From positions 15,267,585 to 15,331,584 of the forward strand of contig JAZBQD010000019.1 of assembly GCA_036583965.1 (NCBI GenBank): 64,000 nt of DNA. Reading direction: 5' to 3'. The position numbers were made by a program, and so were the translations under genes. The stretch is from Prunella strophiata (lineage: Eukaryota > Chordata > Aves > Passeriformes > Prunellidae). Below, piece by piece: positions 1 to 9,800 of this stretch; the stretch's first letter is position 1; every line of letters begins with the position of its first letter. The notes beneath the pieces were generated by a model. The model was not told the origin of the DNA, searched no databases, and saw only the letters and a program-made list of their open reading frames with translations.

Positions 1-307
1 ACTCATGCTCCCAGGCACAGCACAACCTGTCCTGCTCACGCTGGAGACTCAGTTTTGGAGGTGCAGACACACAAGTACAGGTGGAACCTCTATCCTTCAT
101 CCAATATTTTGGACTTTTTCTAGGACTTTTCCATAGCTCCACCCTTACCCTCATTTAAGCAGCCATGACTACAACAATTCAGCTCTTCTGCCTCTACTCA
201 CTGATTCTCAGTGGATCCTCCAAAGCAGGGCTGCTTTAAAAGGACTCTGATTAATTTCTCAAGAGGCTGTTGACTGCCCAGAGTGACTCTATTTTCTTTT
301 TTCCTAG
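1..307 (+). other. Last intron of the left-hand serpin
   Basis: This non-coding sequence ends in a pyrimidine-rich tract and a tttttcctag acceptor. I see no exon or repeat in it. Confidence 0.6.
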
Positions 308-475
308 GTTGTCCACAAGGCTTCTCTGGATGTTGATGAGACAGGTACTGAGGCAGCAGCAGCAACTGCTGTTGAATTTATGCCAGTATCTCTTCCTCCA
401 ACCATTGAATTCAGCCATCCCTTCCTCATGCTGATTTTTGACAGAGATACAAACAGTACACTCTTCATTAGGTAA
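308..475 (+). CDS. Terminal coding exon of a clade A serpin (SERPINA6/SERPINA1-like), frame ends early
   Basis: Last exon of a serpin whose other exons lie left of the window. An acceptor (tttttcctag) precedes an open frame of 55 codons beginning [11 protein letters not shown]. It carries the serpin hinge GTEAAAAT and a reactive-centre loop reaching FMPVSLPP. Strands s4B/s5B follow ([20 protein letters not shown]). Loop length matches alpha-1-antitrypsin, which places P1-P1' at Val-Ser. The frame then reads Arg-stop. Shifting by one base restores the usual serpin ending GKIVNP and runs to a stop at 498-500, so one extra base near 470-473 appears to remove the last strand. This could be a real truncation, a polymorphism or an assembly error. 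The VVHKA start and the position beside SERPINA10 favour a SERPINA6 (corticosteroid-binding globulin) orthologue, while the loop resembles SERPINA1. The exon alone does not decide between them. Confidence 0.85.
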   Translation, partial: VVHKASLDVDETGTEAAAATAVEFMPVSLPPTIEFSHPFLMLIFDRDTNSTLFIR

Positions 476-536
476 AATAGTTAACCCGAACTATCACTAG
501 CTGAAGTGACATAGTGAATTTTGTTTGCTACTACTA

Positions 537-542
537 ATTAAA
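537..542 (+). promoter_or_regulatory. Possible polyadenylation signal (ATTAAA) of the left-hand serpin
   Basis: ATTAAA is the common variant of the poly(A) hexamer. It lies about 60 bases beyond the premature stop and about 37 beyond the restored-frame stop, a plausible distance for the short 3' UTRs of clade A serpins. There is no canonical AATAAA closer. The call rests on motif and position only. Confidence 0.35.
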
Positions 543-2489
543 GATGTGAAAATGCATGACATGATTTATTTCCATTTGTACCAGCTCATATATGGTTCTT
601 TGTTAGTAACAGTTTTTATTTTATGTCATCATCAAAAACTATTGATATTGACCATGACACTTACTGAAGAGGAAGGAAGAAATTGTTTTAAATTCAGCTA
701 GAAAATAATGCCTTTTTTACCTGACTGAAACACAAGGAAAGACCTAAGTTTTGCCAGCATTTGGAAAGAAATTCTAATATTAGAATGGAAGACTCCTGCT
801 TAATACAAGGTAGTCAGCAGGTAAAATTATGAACATTCTTGCAAACAAAGCAGAAGTGGTTGTAAATTACCGTAAGTAAATCTGAGATGGGAACAGTAGA
901 ATCAACATTGCAGGGTCACTGCAGAAACCTGAAGCTTCTAATGGAGAGAGCAGTGGGAATGTGATAAGCTGCCTTCAACAGCCTTCTGTACCAGAAACCT
1001 TTTATCATTCTTAGTATCAATCTGGCAGCAAATCTTGCTAGTTTCTTGCAGCTTAAAAGAGAGCAGGAGGATCAAATCTGCCTTGAATCTGGTGTTCACC
1101 ACGTGTTCCCAATCTGACAGATTTAGATGGAGTTACTGACTCCTCACATATGTATGCATCAGTGGTGAGAAGGAGGATGTAGCTGAATGGGAAGGTGAGG
1201 TATTTGGATGGCAATTACACAAGCATACTGTCAGCAGAGATTTGTGGAAAACCTAAAAGGAAAATTAGAGCTCTTTCAAGTGCTTTTGTCCTTTTACAGC
1301 CAAAAATGTAAGTAAGGAGCATGCAATAAGCAAATCATCTGACCCAGGTGGGGGTGCCAGGCACCTAGGTAGAACACAGGGCAGCTTCAAGGATGGCTGG
1401 GAGCCACCTTCAATGGACTGGTCTTGGCAGCTGGTATCAGAATGAGTACAATTGGTTCTGTTTTCCCTAAAGCTGTGGGGTTTGGGAAGAGATGAAATGG
1501 TGTCATGTCATTGCCAATGATGCTGGGAGCAGTCAAAGGCTTGGGAAGCAACACAACCTCAGCAAGTTCTTGTGTGCTCGCTGTGAAATTAGGAGCAAGT
1601 GTGATTTTATTAGTGTGGTGCAAAGCATTGTCTCCCCTTTGCAGTTTAAAGAAAGCTCCCTTTCTGCTCTGTGGTCCTAGTAAATACCCTCTGTTAACAG
1701 GATGCTTGAAGGTGTTTTTGACTAAATGCAGTCCCAGTATAAAGGAATATATCAACAACTCATAGCACCGAAAGCAGAACTCACCCCGACAAACACGCAT
1801 GTACTTTTCTGGCACGTTCCTGCATACTCCTCTATCTGTTTGGGTGCCTTTGCAGCCCAGCACCCACACAGCAGTAATTAACAAGGCCCCTACCTGACTG
1901 CAGGCTCTTCATCTCCCTTAAATACAGTTGGAGGGCACAGCCTCAGTGGGGTCAGTTTCAGCTGCTATCATTCCTACTGCTAACTGCTGTTAAGCAATGG
2001 GCTTCCAGTAAAGCAATGGGCTTCAGGGGGTAGAGAGCTCAAAGAGTGAGACCCTTAGATGTGCATTGAATTCCCTAGAGTTGCAGTTGAAAAATGGAAA
2101 TAATTGATTTTGGTAGGGTGATTCTCAGTTTACATCAAGAAGAGAGGAAGAAAAGTGGCCACAGATAAATTAAGTATTGCTTGTTCCCTTGTAAACCACT
2201 TTGAAGTGGATGAAGACATAAACACAGAAATAACAGCATAGTAGGAGGAAAGTTGTCCAAATGTGGTTCTGGGAGAGAACTGAAGATGAAGAGAATTTCT
2301 CACCTAAGCTAAATCAACTTTGCAGGCTGTTAATCCTTATTTTTGGAAGGAGATTCCTTCCTTTCCTACCGTTAGTGTCTTGGTGCCCTCACAGACGTGC
2401 CCCCTTCTCAAGCAGGATGCTGGAATTGTGTTTTCCTCACATATTTCAGGGAGAACAGCCCACGGGGCAGTAGGAGGGAGGCACAGGAG
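543..2489. other. Intergenic, no feature recognised
   Basis: Ordinary mixed-composition sequence. Open frames exist on both strands (for example 1387-1884 on the - strand), but none shows a protein family, signal peptide or splice context. Confidence 0.5.
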
Positions 2490-3110
2490 CAGCTGTGCTG
2501 CTGCGAAGAGCTCGCACTCCGCAGTTTGTGCTTCTCCTCTCGCTGCATCCCTTACCCATCTCTCCGTGTCTGGGGAATGTGCTGGGGAGGTTATGGGGAC
2601 ACTGAGCAGTGCCAGCCGTGGGAGGACAAGGTGGTGGCGAGGAGGGGAGTCTGCCATTCCCACAGGGGATTTGGTGCCAATCAATCGGTGTCCAGGAGCT
2701 AGACTTGCTTCATCAGGCAGTAGCTCCTGCTGTACTGACATCGTGCTGTGATTTTCCACTGCAGGCTCTGCCAGAGACAGCGTTAGGAAGAGGCAGGCAG
2801 CACACGTAGCACAAAAGAGCAGCAGACAGCTTGCTCCCTGCCCACATCCGAGCTGCGCTGCGCTGCTGGTTACGGGGCCCCTTCTCATCTCTCCCCCCAT
2901 CCACCAAGTCCTACTCTCCTAATCCTGCTCTCGTCGCTGCAAGCAACAAAGCAGGTTTTCCTGATTACATTCACTCTTCTGGTTTCCTCTCCGGACCAGC
3001 TCTTTTTCACAGCCTCCCACTCTCCCTCCTGCAGACGAACATTCCGTCGCTCCCACTCGCCGGCACCGTTTGTTCATGAAGGAAGGAACGCTGCCGGCTC
3101 GTGGTGGAGC
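2490..3110. other. CpG-rich patch in intergenic DNA
   Basis: CpG is scarce over most of the window but dense here: I count about 16 CpGs between 2830 and 3110, many more than in neighbouring stretches. Such patches in vertebrates may be unmethylated promoters or enhancers, or GC-rich repeats. The overlapping long frames (for example 2337-2900 on the - strand) reflect the GC content and resemble no known protein. The patch ends just left of the LTR at 3180. Confidence 0.45.
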
Positions 3111-3179
3111 CTGCTCCCCAGCAGGTCCTCCTCCCTCCTGCCCAAAAAATGGAGGCCAGAAAGAAACAGGGTTCCCTGC

Positions 3180-3805
3180 TGTGAAAAACGCCAATCACTT
3201 GTTTTTTAGAATTTTTAAAAGCTTAATAGAAATAAGATGGTTATAAAAATAGTAATATAATTAGAGTAAATAAAATTTGAACAGTTTAGATAGGACAATA
3301 CGAGACAATAAAAACAAAGAGTTACGAACTGGTTCGGGTGCCCTCCTGGGCTAGTCAAGCCCCGAAAGCACACCCGTTTAACAAAGGAGTAACCCTTAAA
3401 AGCAATAACCTGTTGCATATTCATATACCCCATGCATGATGCATAAATTCCACTTAAAACAAAGGTTTTCATCTGGTTTTTGTCATCTTCTCACTCCCAG
3501 TCCTCTCGGCATCTCACAGTCTTAGCAATGCAGGAAGGATTTGGTTTCTTCTGATAAGAGTCATAAATTCTCTCTTCCCTGGAAGATCTGGGTGCCCTGT
3601 GGCTGCTATCTCTGTGCAAATACCCCATTCCTTCTGTAAAAAAATCTTACATCTATAGTCTCTACTTTAATTACAAAAACCACAATTTAACTATAACACT
3701 ACATTTACTATATTATTAAAACATCAATATAGCACTACAAAATTAATACAACATGATACATACAGTATTTGCGAAAAGCCAATCATGTAATATGCATTTT
3801 TCACA
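3180..3805. mobile_element. Solo LTR of an endogenous retrovirus
   Basis: A 626-bp unit starts with TGTGAAAAA and ends with TTTTTCACA, a perfect 9-bp inverted terminal repeat bounded by TG...CA as in retroviral LTRs. The five bases before it (3175-3179, CCTGC) repeat exactly after it (3806-3810), a target-site duplication. No gag, pol or env sequence is present, so it is a solo LTR left by recombination between two LTRs. A 5-bp duplication suits ERVL-type or some other retroviral integrases; the family is not assigned. Transcriptional orientation is uncertain. A TATA-like stretch (about 3410-3430 on the - strand) mildly favours the - strand. Confidence 0.8.
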
Positions 3806-3810
3806 CCTGC

Positions 3811-4786
3811 CTTCCACAAAACACCCTACGGCACAGTGAGGAAGGCTGGGCACAAAGGCAGGGCTTCAGGTCACTAGGCTATTTCCACTTGCTGTGATGG
3901 GCAATGTGGGAATATAAATGAGCCAGAGACTCATCTCAGGGGTAATTAATGACCAGGTTCATTAGCCATTGAAACAGCTGACACAGCTGTAGAGCGTAAG
4001 GATGGAACTCACAGCTGTGCTTGTGACCATCCCAGGTTTGGGTGACCTGCCTGTCCCTTGGGCAGGTGCCAGTCCTGTTTCAGTGGCTGCACTGCCATGG
4101 GCAGCAGCCTCCAGGCGCCCCGGACAGCCCATCCGGGACTGCAGCAGCTCCCGGGCTCACTCATTGCTTGTGGGAGCAGGAGTTCGGGGTTCTGCTCTTC
4201 TCTCAACATCTCTGAGGCTGTACCTGGAGGAAGGGAACCAAATGTCCCCTCACTTCCCACCCCACACCCTTCAGCCTCCCTCCAAAGAGGAGTCAAGGGA
4301 AAGATTTACACTTCAGGCAGGTGTGATCTGACAGCTCTTGCTCAGCAGGACAAAAGACACAGGTCGGTAAAACCTCTAACTTTGCAAATACAGCAGTGTT
4401 GTTGTTTCATGTAACACAGTGGCCTGCTTTTTGTTAAACTAACAGCACAAGCCTTGGTTCTTTGCACTCGCCAGGCTTTATTTGGACTTGCCCAGGCCTG
4501 CCTGGGGTTTTGTTTTGGCTACTTTTTGTGTAACAGAAACTATCCAGCAATTAGGTGCTATTACCCAATTTGTTTAAATTTTTCCTCAGCTTTGTATGAT
4601 TGTATACAGACATTTATGTAACCAGGAGATATTAAGAACAAGGAGTTCAGCACAGAATGAAGTGTCTGTGGCCCTAGAATGAAAAATGAAGGCATACAGA
4701 CATGGGGGGATGATAGCAGGGGACTGGAGAGTACAAGCAGAGAATGATGCTGGACACCACAGAGTTAACATCTCACCAGTGCTCGT
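3811..4786. other. Intergenic, no feature recognised
   Basis: Unique-looking sequence between the solo LTR and a CR1 fragment. The open frames around 4002-4414 overlap in different frames and show no recognisable domain. Confidence 0.5.
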
Positions 4787-5135
4787 AGAATCACAGAATC
4801 ACAGAATAATGAGGTTGGAAGAGATCTCTAAGATCATCGAGTCCAACCTATGTCCTAACACCTCAACTCAGAATCTAGACTATAGCACCAAGTGCCATGT
4901 CCAGCCTTTTATTAAACACATCCAGAGATGGTGACTCTACCACCTCTCTGGGAAGAGCATTCCAGTTCTTTATTATTCTTTCAGTGAAAAATTTTTTCCT
5001 AATATCCAACCTACACCTTCCCTGAGGTAGCTTGAGACTGTGTCCTCTGGTTCTGTCAGTTGCTGCCCAGTGGAAGAGACTGATCCCCACCTGTCTACAA
5101 CCTCCCTTCAAGAAGTTGTAGAGAGCAGTCACTGG
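4787..5135 (-). mobile_element. CR1 LINE fragment, 3' end
   Basis: The left edge has the short tandem repeat typical of CR1 3' ends seen in reverse complement (agaatcacagaatcacagaat, with the unit repeated). It is followed by ggttggaagagatctctaag and further CR1-like sequence. On the - strand, part of it translates to a degraded reverse-transcriptase C-terminal segment (NALPREVVESPSLDVFNKRL). It is 5' truncated, as is usual for LINE insertions. Confidence 0.8.
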
Positions 5136-6756
5136 TCATAAAAGCTTTACAGACCTGGGAGCTGGGTGAAAACAGTTAGGGGCTTAACTAGTACTTATGT
5201 GAAACACAGCACAGGTACTGTGTCCAAGTGTACCTGTGAAACATTGAAGAAAACCAAGGGGAAGAACAGGTGAGCAAATGTGTAACAGTGATCCCAAGCA
5301 GACCCCAGAGCACAGAGGTTACACCTGCCCTTTGTACTCCTCCTGGCAAGGATGTGGCCATCCCTTTCCTTAGGTTGGTGGTAGATGAGAAAATTATGTT
5401 TTGGAAAGAAAACATCCCCCCCAAAACACCCCTTTGCAGTCAGTTGGTGAGCTCTGCCACATGCTCCAAACCTTGTGGATCAATGTTGGACAAAAGGCAA
5501 AAGCTGGCGCAACAGGGGGAAGAGGAATCAGAGGCAAGGAGCCAGCCCTGGGTGGCAGTCCTGATTCTCCCCCAAAGACCCTCCCCTGGCCTGCCCTCCA
5601 CCAGGCCTGCTGCTGCATGCTGGGCCACAGCACAGTGAGCTCTTGCCCACGGCTGGGCAGCAAGACCATGAGGAGGGCTGGCAGAGGGACACATCACCCA
5701 GGGGCAAGGGGACACTCCCGGGCAGGAGGCTGTGATCCACAGCCCAGGGACCTGCTGGGTGACCACTCTGGGGCTAACAGGCACAGAGCTCTGCTGAAGA
5801 AATCTCTCCCACTGACAGAATTTCACCCTGCTTTCTTTGTTAGTCCAGAAACCAAAGAGAGCAGTACAACAGGCATCTGTTGGACTCCTTTTTTCTGTGC
5901 CTCCTTATCTTATCTATTATGCTGATGCTCTGTTATTCAGTCACTAGATGTTTAGCAACTTGACCAAAAGCACCTTTTTTTTCCCCCCCTGGACAGGTAC
6001 GAGAAATAAGATGTCATCATTATTTATTCTGTTTTATCTTCAGGAGCTGAGCCAGTCAGCTACAGATTAGTGGAAGGCATGAGGATGCCTCTACTCATTG
6101 ACAAAGGAGAGGAGCTCACTAAGAAGAGCTGAAATCACATCTTAAAACTCTAGTAGGTTGCTTTCTTCATGGTTACACAGAAAAGCTATTTTAAAAAAAA
6201 AAATCTTCATAGCTGTAAATGTCTGTTGATCCTGTGACAGCAGCACAGAAGTTGCTGTGGCAAAACCCCTGTGTGCTCATTCACACATGTCAGAGTTCCC
6301 AGCCTCTGACCAGAGGCTGATGCTGAAACATGCAGTGCTGTTGGTGTTGGGGCACTGAAAACAACCAGCATTTTTAAGGACACCTTGTTGCAGGCCTCAT
6401 GTGAATGTGGTTGTGCAGGTGATAGGTTGTAGGAGACAAGCATGAGAATCTGGTTTTTTTTTGTCATCACTCCCTAGGCTGTCTGGGTATAATTTGAAGC
6501 ACTTACATTTCAGCTTGATCTAGTTCTGTCCATTATTTTATATCCATAGGTTGGCTATGTTAATTTACACAAAGAAGCTATTTGTCTGGTAAATGGGGCA
6601 GCTGAGAGATTATCAGACTACCTGCTGTGTTGAAATAGCTGGCTTCAAATCATGGGAAATAACTGTTTAATCAATTTAACATGTCTGGCCACAGGTAAAA
6701 GTCTAGCTTGGACTTAATAATTGTATAACATTTAAAATTTTAACAAAAGCTTGGGG
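5136..6756. other. Intergenic, no feature recognised
   Basis: Moderately GC-rich between about 5440 and 5780, then AT-rich. Several overlapping open frames occur, but none has a known motif or start context. Confidence 0.5.
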
Positions 6757-6830
6757 GATTGATTTGATTTGATTTGATTTGATTTGATTTGATTTGATTT
6801 GATTTGATTTGATTTGATTTGATTTGATTT
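6757..6830. repeat. (GATTT)n pentanucleotide microsatellite
   Basis: Fourteen uninterrupted GATTT units occupy 6761-6830, preceded by a partial unit. The array is pure, so its length is likely to vary between individuals. Confidence 0.97.
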
Positions 6831-9800
6831 CTTGGTGGATTTAATTTTCAATATTCTCAAAATATATCCTCAGTCCCTTATACAGTCATGGGGAAAAGAC
6901 ACACTGCTGGAGTGGCTCTGCAGTGGAAATGAGCTCAGCCTGTCATGCTGGCCAGTGAGGGTGATGCCATCCCACAGAGCCCAGCAGCATCAGCCTAGAA
7001 AACCTGTCTGAATCAGCAGTCCTTCCCAAACAAGCAGATTTTGTGTGCATGTTTCTTTGTCAAGTTTGTGTCCTTTGAAGAAAACAGAAGAAAAACTTCC
7101 TAATGATTCCAGACTTTAGTAAAATACAAATGCAAAGTTCAAGGATGTGTTTAAGCTGGTGGCTGCAGAAAAGCTCAACCTCTTTGGATAGCACAGAGGT
7201 CATCTCACTCTGCTTCTGGCCATGGCCATCCAGAATTAGCAGTGCTGGGGCTCAGCCTGGCCATGTGTGAGGCCACTTGGGCAGAGAAAATAGGGGTATC
7301 CCTGTGGGGGGCTGATGATAAAGAGGGAGTTCAGGTGAAAGGAGCCTTGGGGCTGTAGCTCTCAGCCTCACTGCCAGGCTGATACAGAATCCCAGTGTCA
7401 TCCATCAGGTGTCCTTGAGTGTGCTGTCCTTCCTTGGGTGACACAGACAAGGGCATGAGGGGAAATGAGAGATTTCCATGAATCTGGAAGTCTGAAGTCA
7501 GGAATATGTTTTTGCTTCCATATTTGTAGGCATGATCTGCCCTGCAGAAAAAAACACCAATTTCCAAATGTGCCCTTTAACATGACACAAGCAAAGCCCA
7601 CAATTTTAAGGATATGACAGCTGAGATCACCTTATCACTGCAGAAGCAAGAACAGACACTTGCAGACAGGCAGTGCATTTAGTTTCAGCTCAGCTCTCCC
7701 TACCATGTATGTCATATTGTAACCCCTGCAGGTCACATTTACCAACACAGGGCAAATCTCCACGGCTCCCAAAGTGCATCCAGAAGAGATGAGTCTCTGA
7801 CCTCATGCAGCTGGGGAAGTGAACAAAACCACACATCAAGATGGCACAAAATCTGGACATTTTTGAGATTACTGGGAGACTGTGATGACAGCACTTTATA
7901 ATACAGATTTCTCCCCAGCTCAAATGCATCACTGCTGAGATGACAAAAGTAAAGGTGGGGTTTAGGACTCTGCTCCCTCTTGGCTGTTTCTCCCACACCA
8001 CTGAGCAGTGCTGGGGCTGCTTGACATGCCAGCAGGGCTCCCTATGTGGGCTGTGCTCCAGCAAGGCATGCTGTCTTCTCAGATTCCTTCCCAAAATCCA
8101 GCTCTCAGGGTGACTGCAATTTGCCATCATTCCCAAGCAAACCCTGACTAATGGACAGTGAGACACAGCCCAGGTCCTCCCAGCTCTGCATCTGTTTGCT
8201 TAAGTTCTGGCACTCAGGCTCAGTGTCCCTATTTCTTTCTTACAGATGCAGCCACACACAGATACACTTGCACACACTGCACACACACTGATCTTCACTG
8301 TATGGTTTGGGGACATCAAAGTGTTAACCACTGTTAGTATAATTAAACCAAATTCCTCTAAAGGAGATGCTGGCTAAGGCACTCAGAGGAGGTTCCATGA
8401 GAAAATGCTTTGCTAGCTTATACCTTTGTTTTCTGCTCTCTCAGGGACAAATTTAAGATAACGCTCATGTTTGCTTTGCAGTGAGCATGCTGACTTTGCA
8501 TTGTTCTTCCACCCCAACTCCCTATTGCTTGATTTTAAACTAGGAGATAAAACTCTGGGCAAAGACTCCATTGCACAGCTCATTTTTCTTTTCAGCAGAG
8601 CTGAAAAGAGATGAGGCATTTGCATTTCATGTGTGCTTAGGACAAAATTTCTAGCCTGGCTTCAACTTTTGCTTTTGCAACCTCATCTGTTAGAGCTCAT
8701 TTGCTTGCAGGCTTTCAGTGTCATGCTGTGGACTGGCCTCAGCAGCTGAATCTATCACATCTAGTGGAACTAGACAGGCTGTTACCAACATAAACTGCAG
8801 CAGGTGCATAATTAGTTGGTCCTTGCCTGAGCAAGGGCAGTTGAACCCCCAGCCTGCTCAGTGGAGTAATGGAGTTATGTCATTTCACCACTGTCTCATA
8901 CAGAGACTGTGTATGTCACCTCCCTGAGCAGCAGGAGCAGGCACAGCTGTATTGGTGTAATTGCTCCTACAGGGAGTCTCCCACTGGCTCAGCTCTCTCT
9001 CAGTGAGAACTCAAAACACCACAGCAGGTCTGGGCATGCCAAGAGTAAGAGCTGCTGTGTAAATCAGCTAAGTATGGGAGTCACACAGCCACAGAGGGAC
9101 AACAGACCTAATCCTGTGGTGCTAGCTAGCAGGGGAAGCTGTGAGTTTTACAAGGCTTCACATGATGAATTTTGGTCAAAAAAGCAGAAAGACTTAAGTC
9201 AATTTCAATAATCAAAATTATATTCAGTGATGTGCTGAATCATTCCAACTTCCATTACACTAGATGCACACAAAACCAAGGTTCTGCTATCATCTAAAGG
9301 ATTAGTTTAAAATAATATAGTTCTAGATTGAAAAATTTCTGTACAGAAACGTTTGTTCTGACACAAGAAATCTTTTTCTATTTGTCATCTGCTGAAGAGT
9401 TTAAGCTCACGCAAGAAGTCACTCATGCTAGAACAGAAGTTCACACAAGGATTTAGGATAGTAACACTTTCCCATCACAGTTCCACTGCATTATTTCCTC
9501 AGGTAAACACCCTATGTCAGTTAAAATTTACTGATATAACAATAAAACATCCACACAGAAAGCACTGGTAGTTTTTCTCCCCTTACTATTGGAACTGTGT
9601 GTATCTGTTTCTTTTTATATGAAGAACAACTCTATTTTTGATCTTTTGTTTTGTGCTCCTGATCTGCTGCAGCCCATGGGGTTACACTTACCTGGGAGGA
9701 GCAATTTGATCTGGCATACAGCAGCAGGAGGCTGAGCATCTGAGCACATTGTCACACATGACCCACGCTGCTGGTACACAAGCCTAAGGAGTTGAGACAG

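Noticed and set aside
470..478. aggtaaaa after the left-hand serpin frame as a splice donor to a further exon
   Set aside because: It resembles a donor, but clade A serpins end in this exon and the out-of-phase sequence directly continues the expected C-terminus. A one-base shift explains it better.
2337..2900. 187-codon open frame on the - strand and overlapping + strand frames
   Set aside because: It lies in a GC- and CpG-rich patch where stops are rare. All frames are open to a similar degree and no family or splice context is visible.
4875..5132. 85-codon open frame on the - strand as a host gene
   Set aside because: It matches the C-terminal reverse-transcriptase segment of a CR1 element and belongs to the repeat.
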